DNA from: Marinomonas flavescens
GTDB lineage: Bacteria > Pseudomonadota > Gammaproteobacteria > Pseudomonadales > Marinomonadaceae
Assembly: GCF_004352835.1 (NCBI RefSeq)
Contig: NZ_SJSB01000007.1
Coordinates: 149,302 to 213,301, forward strand
Length of the DNA: 64,000 bases
Direction of reading: 5' to 3'
The notes beneath the pieces are model-generated. The model was not told where the DNA came from. It searched no databases and worked only from the letters and a program-made list of their open reading frames with translations. A program made the translations under genes and the position numbers. Of the stretch, positions 9,187 through 18,379 are shown piece after piece. Every line of letters begins with the position of its first letter. Position 1 is the first letter of the stretch.

Positions 9187-10578
9187 TTAATCGTCATCAA
9201 AATCACGGTAAGCATCCGGAGCAAGATCTTCAAATCGAGTGTATTTGCCTACAAAAGCCAAACGGCAAGTTCCTATCGGGCCATTACGCTGCTTACCTAT
9301 AATGATTTCAGCGATGCCCTTATGAGGCGAATCTTCATGATAAACTTCATCACGATAAACGAATGAAATCACATCCGCATCCTGCTCTATCGCACCAGAC
9401 TCACGCAAATCCGAGTTAACCGGACGCTTATTAGGTCGGTTCTCCAAGCTACGGTTAAGCTGAGAAAGCGCCACAACTGGGCACTCCATTTCTTTAGCAA
9501 GCGCTTTCAAGGAACGAGATATTTCAGAAATTTCGTTAGTACGACCTTCTGTATAACCTGGTATTTGCATCAGTTGAAGGTAATCGATCATGATCATAGC
9601 AACAGTACCGTCACCATGCTCACGAGCAATTCGACGAACACGAGAGCGCATCTCGGTTGGGCTAATACCTGCCGTATCATCAATGAACAATTTGCGGTCT
9701 TTCAGCATTTTGACCGCTGACATTAATTTATCCCAATCCTCTTGTACCAACTGACCGGAACGCATGCGCGTTTGGTCAATCCGCCCTAAAGAAGACAACA
9801 TACGCATCATGAGCTGCTCGGAAGGCATCTCAAGACTGAAAACAACCACTGGTTTATCCGTGATCATGGTGGCATTTTCCACCAAGTTCATCGCAAATGT
9901 CGTTTTACCCATAGATGGACGACCTGCGACAATAATCAAGTCAGACTTTTGCATGCCCGCTGTCATGCCATCTAAGTCGGTAAATCCTGTGCTCAGGCCA
10001 GTAATAGCCCCTTCTTGATGATAAAGCTCATCAATCTTATCCACAGTCGCACTCAAAATATCAGAGACAATACGAGGGCCACCTTTTTTCTCACCGCCTT
10101 CGGCAATTTGAAAGATTCGGCGCTCGGCTTCATCTAATACTTCGGCAGCCGTCATCCCTTCAGGGTGAAAAGCTCTGGCTGAAATCTCGTTGGTGGTAGA
10201 AATAAGGCGGCGTAGGATCGAACGCTCTCGAACAATATCAGCATAAGAACCGATATTGGATGCACTCGGGGTCGCTTCTGCCACTTCGATCAGGTAAGCC
10301 ATACCTCCAATGGATTCTAAGTCCCCACGCTTATCTAGGCGTTCACCGATGGTCACTACATCAATAGGCTCTGATTCATCCGCTAAGCGCGCAATCACAG
10401 TAAAGATAAGTTTATGCTCTGGTCGATAAAAGTCGTCGGCAATAACCAGCTCAGACACTTTTTCCCATGCTTGTGGGTCTAGCATCAAACCACCAACGAC
10501 AGAGCGTTCGGCTTCGATTGAATAAGGAGGTAGTTTGATAGAAGCTATTTCAGAATCGTTTAATTGCACGTAAAACAC
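9187..10578 (-). CDS. dnaB: Replicative DNA helicase DnaB
   Basis: Hexameric 5'-to-3' helicase of the replication fork. The N-terminal primase-interacting domain spans about residues 15-120 and the RecA-like domain follows. Walker A is GRPSMGKTT (219-227) and Walker B is IMIDYLQL (329-336). It has 463 residues against 471 in E. coli, and there is no intein. The start used is a GTG; another GTG three codons later (10569) is better spaced to a GGGTG and cannot be excluded. It lies directly downstream of rplI but is separated from it by a bidirectional terminator, so it probably has its own promoter. Confidence 0.97.
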   Translation of the reverse strand: MFYVQLNDSEIASIKLPPYSIEAERSVVGGLMLDPQAWEKVSELVIADDFYRPEHKLIFTVIARLADESEPIDVVTIGERLDKRGDLESIGGMAYLIEVAEATPSASNIGSYADIVRERSILRRLISTTNEISARAFHPEGMTAAEVLDEAERRIFQIAEGGEKKGGPRIVSDILSATVDKIDELYHQEGAITGLSTGFTDLDGMTAGMQKSDLIIVAGRPSMGKTTFAMNLVENATMITDKPVVVFSLEMPSEQLMMRMLSSLGRIDQTRMRSGQLVQEDWDKLMSAVKMLKDRKLFIDDTAGISPTEMRSRVRRIAREHGDGTVAMIMIDYLQLMQIPGYTEGRTNEISEISRSLKALAKEMECPVVALSQLNRSLENRPNKRPVNSDLRESGAIEQDADVISFVYRDEVYHEDSPHKGIAEIIIGKQRNGPIGTCRLAFVGKYTRFEDLAPDAYRDFDDD

Positions 10579-10626
10579 CCAAAGCGGAATAGTAAAATAA
10601 CAGGGAGATTAGCTTATCATGCTAAT

Positions 10627-10666
10627 AAAAAAAGGGCATCTTGCATTAAGCAAGACACCCTTTTTT
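10627..10666 (-). terminator. Bidirectional terminator after rplI
   Basis: GGG-CA-TCTTGC pairs with GCAAGA-CA-CCC around ATTAA. Seven A flank the left arm and six T the right, so it works for the minus-strand ribosomal operon and could block plus-strand readthrough. Confidence 0.88.
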
Positions 10667-10691
10667 ATTGATCAGTTTTCGTCGAAACGAA

Positions 10692-11135
10692 TTACTGAGC
10701 AACAACTTCCAAAGTAACAGTAACAACCACTTCTGGATGCACTTGAATATCAACTTCGAAAGAGCCTGTGTGGCGAATAGCACCTTCAGGAAGACGAATC
10801 TCCGCTTTGGCTACTGCAACTTCAGCAGAAATCACTTCAGCAATATCGCGAGTACCGATAGAACCAAAAAGCTTACCTTCATCACCAGCATTTGCTTCGA
10901 TTTTGAAAGTTTTGCCAGCCAAAGTTAAAGCTCGAGCTTCAGCAGCGGTTGTACGCTCAGCAGCTTGCGCTTCAAGTTCAGCACGACGCTCTTCAAAGCT
11001 AGCCAAGTTAGCTTTAGTTGCCATTACGGCTTTTCTGTTCGGAATCAAAAAGTTACGAGCATAACCTGGTTTAACGACTGCAACGTCACCAATACCGCCT
11101 AGCTTGTTTACTTTGTCGAGTAGAATAACTTCCAT
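10692..11135 (-). CDS. rplI: 50S ribosomal protein bL9
   Basis: Binds 23S rRNA near the base of the L1 stalk. The N-terminal domain has the signature [14 protein letters not shown] (about residues 24-37), then a long helix and the C-terminal domain, 147 residues in all (E. coli 149). A GTG three codons upstream is open, but the ATG at 11135 follows AGAGGTGA at good spacing and gives the family N-terminus MEVILLDKV. It is the last gene of the rpsF operon and ends at a terminator. Confidence 0.98.
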   Translation of the reverse strand: MEVILLDKVNKLGGIGDVAVVKPGYARNFLIPNRKAVMATKANLASFEERRAELEAQAAERTTAAEARALTLAGKTFKIEANAGDEGKLFGSIGTRDIAEVISAEVAVAKAEIRLPEGAIRHTGSFEVDIQVHPEVVVTVTLEVVAQ

Positions 11136-11164
11136 CTCGATCACCTCTAATTAATCAATCACTA

Positions 11165-12019
11165 TCACTTGATGCTGGATGATTTATCTTGGATCCGTTC
11201 TCGTATATTTACAAAACTATCAACCACACTCAGTATGATTAATATGTTTACGAAATACACATTTAGAACAAAAAATCCTACAAGATAAAACGCAATTAGC
11301 CCAACAATCCCAATTCTTTTTTTTGCTAGAATACCATGTACTAATGCAATGCCTGGCAACACTAATGCTGGAATAGCTGCTTGAGATAAAACAAGGTACG
11401 GCCCGCCTAGACTTTCACCTAGCAACACCATTGCACCTAACACCAAGCTAAACGCTAAAGGCAGTCTTAAATGATGAAACTCATCACGTAACCCACCTGG
11501 ATTATAGAGCCCTGCTTGCCATTTTCTCGCTAAGAATAACGAAGTTACGGCTATCATCGCCTGAATAATGGACAAAGCCACTACCGCTTGATGAAAGATG
11601 ACACCTTTATCAGGCATCTTCACCCCTTCTGATGTCATGACTCGCTGAATAAGTGAAGTCACTAAGTTCAACATGTCCGACATAAGTAAAGGCAGCAGGA
11701 AAGAGCTAATGACGGCAATAAAACTACCAGCCAATAACACCCAACTCCACGACGTTGTCACCCTAAGTAAACAGGCTAACAATGTCACGTTAATCAACAC
11801 CATTAATGTTGTCGCATCACCTTGGAGTGCCCACAATACTATTGCAGGTAAACAGCCCCAAGCTAATACAGGTATTCCTTCTTTTACACCTTTACGAAGC
11901 ACTACCAAACCAATAATGGCGGCAGATACCCAAAACAGTAAGGGGATGATACTGAAAACAGCAACGCCAATAACGGCATTGCGCGGACGTGTCATAACCC
12001 ATTTCGCTAAAGCGCTCAT
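11165..12019 (-). CDS. DUF2232-like integral membrane protein between rpsR and rplI
   Basis: Hydrophobic protein of about 284 residues with roughly eight predicted membrane segments. No function is known to me. The position between rpsR and rplI is shared with Pseudomonas and relatives, where a membrane protein of the DUF2232/YybS group is found. An upstream GTG at 12037, three bases after the rpsR stop, would add six residues. I prefer the ATG at 12019 because MSALAKWVM resembles the start I recall for relatives, though its AGGTGG site is distant. It is co-transcribed with ribosomal protein genes. Confidence 0.85.
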   Translation of the reverse strand: MSALAKWVMTRPRNAVIGVAVFSIIPLLFWVSAAIIGLVVLRKGVKEGIPVLAWGCLPAIVLWALQGDATTLMVLINVTLLACLLRVTTSWSWVLLAGSFIAVISSFLLPLLMSDMLNLVTSLIQRVMTSEGVKMPDKGVIFHQAVVALSIIQAMIAVTSLFLARKWQAGLYNPGGLRDEFHHLRLPLAFSLVLGAMVLLGESLGGPYLVLSQAAIPALVLPGIALVHGILAKKRIGIVGLIAFYLVGFFVLNVYFVNILIILSVVDSFVNIRERIQDKSSSIK

Positions 12020-12040
12020 TTTGGTACTTCGTTCCACCTA

Positions 12041-12271
12041 TTAATTAAAGTGGCTATCAGTGTAAGGAAGCAAAGCAATGTAGCGAGCGCGTTTGATCGC
12101 AGTCGCTAGTTGACGCTGGTAACGTGCCTTAGTGCCAGTAATACGGCTAGGTACGATTTTACCAGTTTCAGTAACATAACCTTTCAGTGTTTCTAGATCT
12201 TTATAATCGATCTGTTTAACGCCTTCTGCTGTAAAACGGCAGAATTTACGACGACGAAAAAAACGAGCCAT
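12041..12271 (-). CDS. rpsR: 30S ribosomal protein bS18
   Basis: Small-subunit protein of 76 residues that pairs with S6 on the platform. It starts [13 protein letters not shown], keeps the RNA-binding [14 protein letters not shown] region and ends with the basic [16 protein letters not shown] helix. AGGAGA sits before the ATG. It lies 25 bases after rpsF in the same operon. Confidence 0.99.
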   Translation of the reverse strand: MARFFRRRKFCRFTAEGVKQIDYKDLETLKGYVTETGKIVPSRITGTKARYQRQLATAIKRARYIALLPYTDSHFN

Positions 12272-12296
12272 ACGTGTCTCCTAATAAAAATATTGA

Positions 12297-12704
12297 TTAA
12301 TCTTCAGATTCTTCAGCAACAACTTCTTCAGTTGTTTCGTTGTTACGCTCTTCACGTTGAGGAGCAGAACGACGATCTTCACGACCTTCAGAAGCTTTAA
12401 TAGGAGATACATCTGTAACCGCATCTTTACAACGAATCACCAAGTTACGGATGATTGCATCGTTATAACGGAAAGTATCGTTCAATTCAGCTAAAACACT
12501 GTCAGAACACTCAATGTTCATAAGAACATAGTGTGCTTTGTGAATTTTGTTGATTGGGTAAGCTAGTTGACGACGGCCCCAATCTTCTAAACGGTGAACT
12601 TGTCCACCATCTTCAGTGATTAGGTTGGTGTAACGCTCAACCATTGCTGGTACTTGTTCGCTTTGATCTGGGTGAACCAGAAAGACGATTTCATAATGAC
12701 GCAT
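12297..12704 (-). CDS. rpsF: 30S ribosomal protein bS6
   Basis: Small-subunit protein of 135 residues that binds S18 and 16S rRNA. The core begins [17 protein letters not shown]. The tail after about residue 105 is long and charged and ends in a Glu/Asp-rich stretch, the region that RimK can extend with glutamates in E. coli. AAGGAGAG precedes the ATG. It is first in rpsF-rpsR-(membrane protein)-rplI, and the leader before it is structured (see 12719-12797). Confidence 0.99.
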   Translation of the reverse strand: MRHYEIVFLVHPDQSEQVPAMVERYTNLITEDGGQVHRLEDWGRRQLAYPINKIHKAHYVLMNIECSDSVLAELNDTFRYNDAIIRNLVIRCKDAVTDVSPIKASEGREDRRSAPQREERNNETTEEVVAEESED

Positions 12705-12718
12705 TTAAGCTCTCCTTA

Positions 12719-12797
12719 TGGATTCTAGTCTCTACGCCCCCCCTGTTATGAAGCCTTGAGACAAGGAGTATAGATTTACAGGGACGCGAATTGTATA
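12719..12797 (-). promoter_or_regulatory. rpsF promoter (-10) and structured leader
   Basis: On the minus strand an extended -10, TGC followed by TATACA (12792-12797), precedes a leader of about 80 bases. CCCTGT pairs with ACAGGG, enclosing a CCTT/AAGG hairpin, and GTCTC could alternatively pair with GAGAC. S6-S18 autoregulatory leaders are known in many bacteria. I do not see the CCG bulge typical of that motif, so only a structured leader is claimed. The rest of the 12705-13040 spacer shows nothing more. Confidence 0.35.
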
Positions 12798-13040
12798 GCA
12801 TACAGAACAATAAATAAACGACTAGATCACATTGAGCGAGTATTCTTGCTGCTAAATGCATATATCTCAAGAAAAGCTTTTTAGCTTACCCGTTAGCCAA
12901 TTATTCTTCGACGCGATTTAATGTCAAAAGACGTAAACTAAAAAAAGCATTCGACTTAGCTTTTATCTTATCTTCTATAGCGTTAGAGTCTCTTGATAAA
13001 ATAAATCATAAAAAAGTAACGCTCTAAATAAGGATGTTAT

Positions 13041-13943
13041 ATGCCCTCTTTTGCCTACCTATTGCTACCAGTACTTTTCTGGTCTGGTAATTATGTACTT
13101 GGACGAATGACTGTATCCGAGGGAATAGATCCTTATACCATTTCATTTTTACGCTGGAGCATTGCTTGCCTAATAATCCTCCCTTTAGCGTATAAAAAAA
13201 TATGGGCAGAACGGCACATAATTGCCAAAAACTGGCCTTTACTATTACTTTTTAGCTGGTTAGGCATTTGCAACTACAATCTATTTTTATACATAGGCTT
13301 AACCTCTACCAGCGTGACTAACGCAGTATTACTTAATGCTATTGTGCCCGTCATCATCCTCATCACAGCAAGAGTGCTGCTCGGGAACAAAACCAGCTGG
13401 GTGCAAAATACGGGGATATTTCTATCAACTATTGGGGCGATTGAAATTATCAGCCGCGGTAGCTTAGAAACACTGCTTCATTTGAAAATGTCGCAAGGTG
13501 ATTTATGGATTATTGTCGCTGCGATTAGTTGGGCTGTGTATTCTGTCCTAATTGCAAAACGCCCGAAGGAAATGTCTCTTATCGGCTTTTTTACAACCAC
13601 CGCTTTAATTGGTACAGCCATTCAAGCACCGCTTTTTTTCCTCTTTGGAAGCACTCAAATCAGCGACTTATCAGCAACGAACTGGGGGACACTTTTGTAT
13701 ATGGGGCTGTTTGCCTCTCTCGCCGCTTTTCTTTGTTGGAACTTAGGCATACAAAAACTAGGCGCGGCCACAGCAGGACAATTTATACACTTATTACCCG
13801 TGTTTAGTATTTCGCTTTCTGTATTATTCTTAGGCGAACACCTTTCTAGCTTTCACTATATTGGAATGCTATTAATTTTCTCAGGGATTTTTATCGCTAC
13901 ATTACTGAATAAGAAACTGATGACATTAAAAGCGGCTAGATAG
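13041..13943 (+). CDS. EamA/DMT-family transporter
   Basis: Inner-membrane protein of 300 residues with ten predicted membrane segments in two EamA repeats (about 5-135 and 150-290). The first begins LLPVLFWSGNYVLGR, a typical EamA start. The family exports amino acids or other small metabolites; the substrate cannot be read from sequence. AAGGATG precedes the ATG. It converges with a second EamA gene with three bases between the stops. The two proteins are not close copies. Confidence 0.9.
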   Translation: MPSFAYLLLPVLFWSGNYVLGRMTVSEGIDPYTISFLRWSIACLIILPLAYKKIWAERHIIAKNWPLLLLFSWLGICNYNLFLYIGLTSTSVTNAVLLNAIVPVIILITARVLLGNKTSWVQNTGIFLSTIGAIEIISRGSLETLLHLKMSQGDLWIIVAAISWAVYSVLIAKRPKEMSLIGFFTTTALIGTAIQAPLFFLFGSTQISDLSATNWGTLLYMGLFASLAAFLCWNLGIQKLGAATAGQFIHLLPVFSISLSVLFLGEHLSSFHYIGMLLIFSGIFIATLLNKKLMTLKAAR

Positions 13944-13946
13944 TCA

Positions 13947-14825
13947 TCATTTATCGCGATTTCTTGCCATGCGGGTACTGATAATAATACTCAAAAAGAT
14001 CAATGAAATACCCGTATAGGCAAACGCATCTGGCACATGCCCCCAAACGACCCATCCCCAAAAACCACTAAAAACCACGCCAGCGTAGCTAACAGGAGAC
14101 ACAATACTGGCTGGCGCGTAGGAGTACGCTTTTGTGTATAAAAACATGCCAAGGTATAAAGTCACACAGACAACCGCAACAAATGGCCAGCTCGCCATAG
14201 GCAGTAACAAGCTATCACCTTGCACTAATACAAGGAATAAAGACAAGAAAGCCGATATTAGAAAATACACTATCATGGTTTCTTGACCGCTCACTTGATG
14301 GGACAACATACGAGTCGTCACCATAGAAAAAGCCAAGCCAATAGCCGATAGAAAACCCACTAAATACCAAGGATTTAGATGTGTTGGGGTTGGCTGAATA
14401 ATACAAGCAACGCCAATAAAACCAATTACAAGAGGGATCCATCTTGTTTTTGGAACCGCTACTCGATGCATAATAAATACCACGAGCGGAACACAGAGCG
14501 GCGCGCAATAGCGTAGTAATGTTGCTTCAACCAAGGGCACGTGATTCAACGCTAAATAATAAAATAAGAAACCAGTAAAGCCGCCCAAACTTCGTAAAAA
14601 GTGAATTTTCCATATTGATAAGGGGCGTCGTTGCCAACGCCCATGAAGCTGAGGATAAAGTACTATGACACAAAATAAGCTCTGCCAAAAAACCAGAACA
14701 GGAACGGCAATCGTTTCCTGAACCTGCTTAGCTGCAAGTCCAGTAACCGACATAATAAAAGCATAGGCAACCGTTAATATGATCCCTTTTTTTAGCATTT
14801 GACGCTCATCAACTAATAAAGCCAC
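13947..14825 (-). CDS. EamA/DMT-family transporter
   Basis: Ten-segment inner-membrane protein of up to 292 residues with two EamA repeats. SLGGFTGFLFYYLALNHVPL near residue 85 is typical of the S-adenosylmethionine/RarD-like DMT branch. Substrate unknown. The listed start is a GTG with GGGAGGGG just upstream; an ATG nine codons later (14798) is the alternative. It lies 52 bases downstream of thiQ on the same strand with no clear terminator between, so it may be read as the last gene of the thi operon. Confidence 0.88.
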   Translation of the reverse strand: MALLVDERQMLKKGIILTVAYAFIMSVTGLAAKQVQETIAVPVLVFWQSLFCVIVLYPQLHGRWQRRPLSIWKIHFLRSLGGFTGFLFYYLALNHVPLVEATLLRYCAPLCVPLVVFIMHRVAVPKTRWIPLVIGFIGVACIIQPTPTHLNPWYLVGFLSAIGLAFSMVTTRMLSHQVSGQETMIVYFLISAFLSLFLVLVQGDSLLLPMASWPFVAVVCVTLYLGMFLYTKAYSYAPASIVSPVSYAGVVFSGFWGWVVWGHVPDAFAYTGISLIFLSIIISTRMARNRDK

Positions 14826-14877
14826 GCATCCCCTCCCTTTAGCTTATCAAGCAAAAATCAGTGTGTTTTGTAAACCA

Positions 14878-15591
14878 CTAATGCTCTTTTGTCGAGGAGT
14901 TAAACAACCCTAGATAATTCGAAAAAGCATCTGGAAGAGATTTAGAAGCAAGAACATCGGCCGATTCGTGAGCAACAACACGGCCGCCTGCAATCAACAT
15001 AACACGCCCACCCACCAGCAAGGCTTCACTTGGCATATGAGACACCAACACGGTAGTCAGCTGAAACTGCTCGGTAACATTATGCACCAGCGCTAACATC
15101 TCTTCTCGTAACATTGGATCGAGCGCACTAAATGGCTCATCCAATAATAAAATCGGTTTATTGCGCACTAACACTCTTGCTATTGCCACCCGCTGAGCCT
15201 GCCCACCGGACAAGGCTTGTGGTATTTGATCTCGTTTGTTAATTAGCTGAGTTTGCTCTAGTGCCCAACTTACCTTCTCTTGCTGCTGATCCGTTAACTT
15301 CAATGAAGGCTCAAGGCCTATAGCAACATTCTGCCAAACGGTTAACTGAGGAAAAAGGTTATCACTTTGAAACAAAGTAGTAACAGGCCTTTCATAAGGC
15401 GCAAGACTGGAAAAATCTTCACCCAAATAAGAAAGCGTTCCACGTCCGTTTAAGTAACCTCCAACCAGTTGAAGTAAAGTACTTTTACCTTCTCCACTAG
15501 CGCCCAATAGCGTCGTCATTCCTGGCTCGATTGATACCTGATAATCGGCTCGGAAGTTTTCCCAATTGTACTGGAGATTAATCTCTAACAC
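14878..15591 (-). CDS. thiQ: Thiamine ABC importer ATPase
   Basis: ATP-binding subunit of the thiamine/TPP importer, 237 residues (E. coli 232). Walker A GASGEGKST is at about 32-40, the signature LSGGQAQRV and Walker B LLLDEPFSALDP follow, and the H-loop is VLVSHMPSEAL. The start overlaps the thiP stop by 14 bases. It is the third gene of the riboswitch-controlled thiBPQ operon. Confidence 0.95.
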   Translation of the reverse strand: MLEINLQYNWENFRADYQVSIEPGMTTLLGASGEGKSTLLQLVGGYLNGRGTLSYLGEDFSSLAPYERPVTTLFQSDNLFPQLTVWQNVAIGLEPSLKLTDQQQEKVSWALEQTQLINKRDQIPQALSGGQAQRVAIARVLVRNKPILLLDEPFSALDPMLREEMLALVHNVTEQFQLTTVLVSHMPSEALLVGGRVMLIAGGRVVAHESADVLASKSLPDAFSNYLGLFNSSTKEH

Positions 15592-17182
15592 CTGATCTTC
15601 CTCCGATGAGTCGCGTTGATAGATAAAATAAAATAAGACATAAAGAGATTAGTATTACGGCAATACACGCCCCCTCTTCTAAGCGGTACGATCCAACCAA
15701 TTGGAAAAGATATAACGGTAAGGACACTAATCCCTGACTACCAAACAACGCAATAACGCCCATGTCTCCTAATGAGAGTAACAGCGCATAACCAACAGCC
15801 TGAGCAACACTTTTACGGATCAGAGGCCACTCAATTTTAAAACGACACCAGCCATAAACACCTAAACTCAAATACACATTACGAAAACGTTTTTCTTGCT
15901 GATACACTACCGGCATCAATACTCTCAGTACGAAGGGTAACGCCATTACCGCATTGACCCAGACAACGACCCAATAACTGGATTGCAAACTAAAGCCAAA
16001 CTCACGAAGCCATAGAAATAGCCCTGTCGCCAACACCAGTCCCGGCACCATAAGAATCATATTTCCTAGATGCTCTAATTTACTTGGTAGGAACGACCAC
16101 CAACCTTGGTCCATCGCCTTACGAGCAAGGCCACCAAAGCAGCCAGCAAGCAACAAACTTAACAGTGCTGCAGGTATCGCAATTTTTAAAGAAACCCAGA
16201 CAGCATGCCATGTCGCCCTTGATAGCAGTGTAGGTAAAAATTTATCTGAAAATATAGGGTCAAAAATAGCCAAAAACGGTGGCAAGACTAATAACAAAGC
16301 AATAATCATGATGAACATATCAAAGCCGCGCGCCACCCTACTGTCTCGTACGGAATAAGATTGCACTTTCAACAAGCTGGCATCTTGTTGATTTTTAGGC
16401 ACCACTTTATAAATAACCATTGCAACTACCGTACAAATGGCCACTTGAAGTAGTGATAAAAAGCTGGCTTTATCTAAATCGAAATCAAAGCGTAACGCCT
16501 GATAAATTGCTACTTCCAAGGTGCTCGATTTAGGTCCACCTCCCAAACTCAACACAACAGAAAAGCTTGAAAAACACAGCATAAACACCAGAACAAAAGC
16601 ACCTGGTAGAACTTTTTTGATATAAGGCCATTCAATAAGCGAAAACGATGTTCCTCTTGAAAATCCTAATTGAGAAGCGAGCCGCCATTGCCCAGAAGGC
16701 ACAAGACTGTACCCCTGGAGTAACAGCCGTACTGCCAACGGCATGTTAAAAAACACATGCGCCAACAAAATACCTAGTAACCCATAAAGAGGAACATTGA
16801 TCCCTAACCCTGTCGCTAACCAACCAGATCGACCATAGACCACAACAATACCTAAAATGGCAACAATCGTTGGCACCACCATAGACACAGCAAATAACTG
16901 TAGCAGTAAATTTTTACCTTTAAATTTTCGATGACTCAAACAAGAAGCAACCGGAATCGCAATAAGCAAACTAAGTACACTACTTAATAACGCTTGCCAT
17001 AATGAAAATCGAATAATTCGCCACAAATACGCATTTTGTAAATATCCCCACCACTGTGAGATATCCATATGATGCAATAGAGCCGCCAAACTGGCGGCTC
17101 CAATAAATACAAAGAGTAAAACACCGATTAATGCAGGTAACAGCCGCATAAAAAGACGAACAGATGAACGACATTGCCCCAT
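15578..17182 (-). CDS. thiP: Thiamine ABC importer permease
   Basis: Fused double permease of 534 residues with about twelve membrane segments (E. coli ThiP 536). Each half carries an EAA-type loop, for example SQLGFSRGTSFSLIEWPYIK in the first half and SLGVYGWCRFKIEWPLIRK in the second. It takes thiamine, TMP or TPP from ThiB and is driven by ThiQ. Its ATG shares one base with the thiB stop (TAATG), which couples translation. Confidence 0.96.
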   Translation of the reverse strand: MGQCRSSVRLFMRLLPALIGVLLFVFIGAASLAALLHHMDISQWWGYLQNAYLWRIIRFSLWQALLSSVLSLLIAIPVASCLSHRKFKGKNLLLQLFAVSMVVPTIVAILGIVVVYGRSGWLATGLGINVPLYGLLGILLAHVFFNMPLAVRLLLQGYSLVPSGQWRLASQLGFSRGTSFSLIEWPYIKKVLPGAFVLVFMLCFSSFSVVLSLGGGPKSSTLEVAIYQALRFDFDLDKASFLSLLQVAICTVVAMVIYKVVPKNQQDASLLKVQSYSVRDSRVARGFDMFIMIIALLLVLPPFLAIFDPIFSDKFLPTLLSRATWHAVWVSLKIAIPAALLSLLLAGCFGGLARKAMDQGWWSFLPSKLEHLGNMILMVPGLVLATGLFLWLREFGFSLQSSYWVVVWVNAVMALPFVLRVLMPVVYQQEKRFRNVYLSLGVYGWCRFKIEWPLIRKSVAQAVGYALLLSLGDMGVIALFGSQGLVSLPLYLFQLVGSYRLEEGACIAVILISLCLILFYLSTRLIGGRSGVRD

Positions 17183-18183
17183 TAGCGTGTCGTTGCTTCA
17201 AGCCATTCATTTATCCAAGCTTGACGATGCTTAGCAACCTCATCAGCTGACAGTGTTAGCACCTTCACTGGTTTAGGCAAAGTACTGAAAACCGCTGGCA
17301 ATGGCTTGGCCTGCTTAACAACAGGGAACATCCAGTTCCCCGTCGCAATAGTAGACTGAAAACCTGGCGTTAGAATAAACTGCATAAATTTCTTAGCCAA
17401 AGCAGGATGTGGCGCATTTTTTAACATCGCTGCCACTTCTACTTGTGGATAAAACCCTTCACTCGCGGAGGCCGCTTTATATTGTGTTTTGCCTTCTTCA
17501 ATCACATGGTAAGCAGGTGAAGTTGTATAACTTAATACCACATCCGACTCGCCTTTTAAGAAAAGACCATACGCGTCAGACCAGCTTTTTGTCACTGTTA
17601 CCGTGTGCTTTGCTAGCGTGGCCCATGCGTCAGCCGCTTTATCGCCATAAACCGCTTTAATCCAAAGCAACAAACCTAACCCAGGCGTACTGGTTCTCGG
17701 ATCTTGATAAATAACTCGTAGATTTTGATTTTCAACAATAGATTTCAGGCTGGTCGGCGGTGTTTTTAGCTTGTTTGCATTATAGATAAAGGCAAAATAA
17801 CCTTGGTCAAATGGCACAAAAATAGGACTCGTCCAAGTATTAGGAGTAACAACATGGCTCGTATTAACACCAGAATCCGCTAACAACCCCGTCTTTTCTG
17901 CTTTTTTCATTAGGTTAAGATCGAGGCCTAGCACAACGTCTGCCGCTGAATTTTTACCTTCAAGCTGCACTCGTGATAAAAGGCCAACAGAAGAATCGAC
18001 GGTGACAAACTTCAATTCACAACCACACTCTTTTTCAAAGTTGGCTTTAATTTTTGGCCCAGGCCCCCAATCAGAAGCAAAGGAATCATAGGTATAAACA
18101 TTTAAGGTTTCGGCAAAAGAAGCGCTCGAGAAAGACAATAATACCCCCGTGATGGCGCCAGCGCTTAGTAAAAATTTATTCAT
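17182..18183 (-). CDS. thiB: Thiamine-binding periplasmic protein
   Basis: Binding protein of 333 residues with a Sec signal peptide (MNKFLLSAGAITGVLLSFSS, cleavage after ASFA). The mature start LNVYTYDSFASDWGPGP matches TbpA/ThiB of E. coli. It carries thiamine and its phosphates to ThiPQ. A TPP riboswitch precedes it, and its AGGAG ribosome site lies in a potential hairpin, so translation is probably shut off when TPP is plentiful. Confidence 0.96.
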   Translation of the reverse strand: MNKFLLSAGAITGVLLSFSSASFAETLNVYTYDSFASDWGPGPKIKANFEKECGCELKFVTVDSSVGLLSRVQLEGKNSAADVVLGLDLNLMKKAEKTGLLADSGVNTSHVVTPNTWTSPIFVPFDQGYFAFIYNANKLKTPPTSLKSIVENQNLRVIYQDPRTSTPGLGLLLWIKAVYGDKAADAWATLAKHTVTVTKSWSDAYGLFLKGESDVVLSYTTSPAYHVIEEGKTQYKAASASEGFYPQVEVAAMLKNAPHPALAKKFMQFILTPGFQSTIATGNWMFPVVKQAKPLPAVFSTLPKPVKVLTLSADEVAKHRQAWINEWLEATTR

Positions 18184-18188
18184 TGTGT

Positions 18189-18206
18189 CGCTCCTAAAAG
18201 TGAGCG
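18189..18206 (-). promoter_or_regulatory. thiB: Hairpin covering the thiB ribosome binding site
   Basis: On the minus strand CGCTC pairs with GAGCG, and the AGGAG site overlaps the 3' arm just before the ATG. It is a plausible expression platform for the riboswitch upstream. Confidence 0.5.
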
Positions 18207-18240
18207 GCGTACAGGGGAAATGGCAAGAAGGGCTTGCTAT

Positions 18241-18335
18241 CTCGATTCCTACGCCAGCATGATCTGGATCAGGTTCAATGGGTTAGCGTATCCGCTTCTC
18301 AGTGATGGCTAAAATTCAACCAAAACACCCCATGA
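18241..18335 (-). promoter_or_regulatory. TPP (THI-box) riboswitch
   Basis: The minus strand carries the conserved elements in order: ATGGGGTG at the 5' end, CACTGAGA, ACCCATTGAACCTGATC, and GCTGGCGTAGGAATC at the 3' end. The spacing and the downstream thiBPQ genes agree. TPP binding would repress the importer. Confidence 0.96.
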
Positions 18336-18350
18336 GATAATTGTGTTGCT

Positions 18351-18379
18351 ATTGTAATCAGTCGTCTAGCGGAAGTCTA
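18351..18379 (-). promoter_or_regulatory. Candidate promoter for the thi operon at the end of waaA
   Basis: On the minus strand TAGACT and TACAAT are 17 bases apart. The -35 lies in the last codons of waaA and the start would fall just ahead of the riboswitch. No terminator separates waaA from the riboswitch, so readthrough from waaA is also possible. Confidence 0.4.

Noticed and set aside
12705..12800. Canonical S6-S18 regulatory motif
   Set aside because: A structured leader is present, but the CCG bulge that defines the motif is not visible.
18241..18335. Reading the conserved block as an integrase or repeat sequence
   Set aside because: All THI-box elements are present in order upstream of thiBPQ, so a riboswitch explains it.
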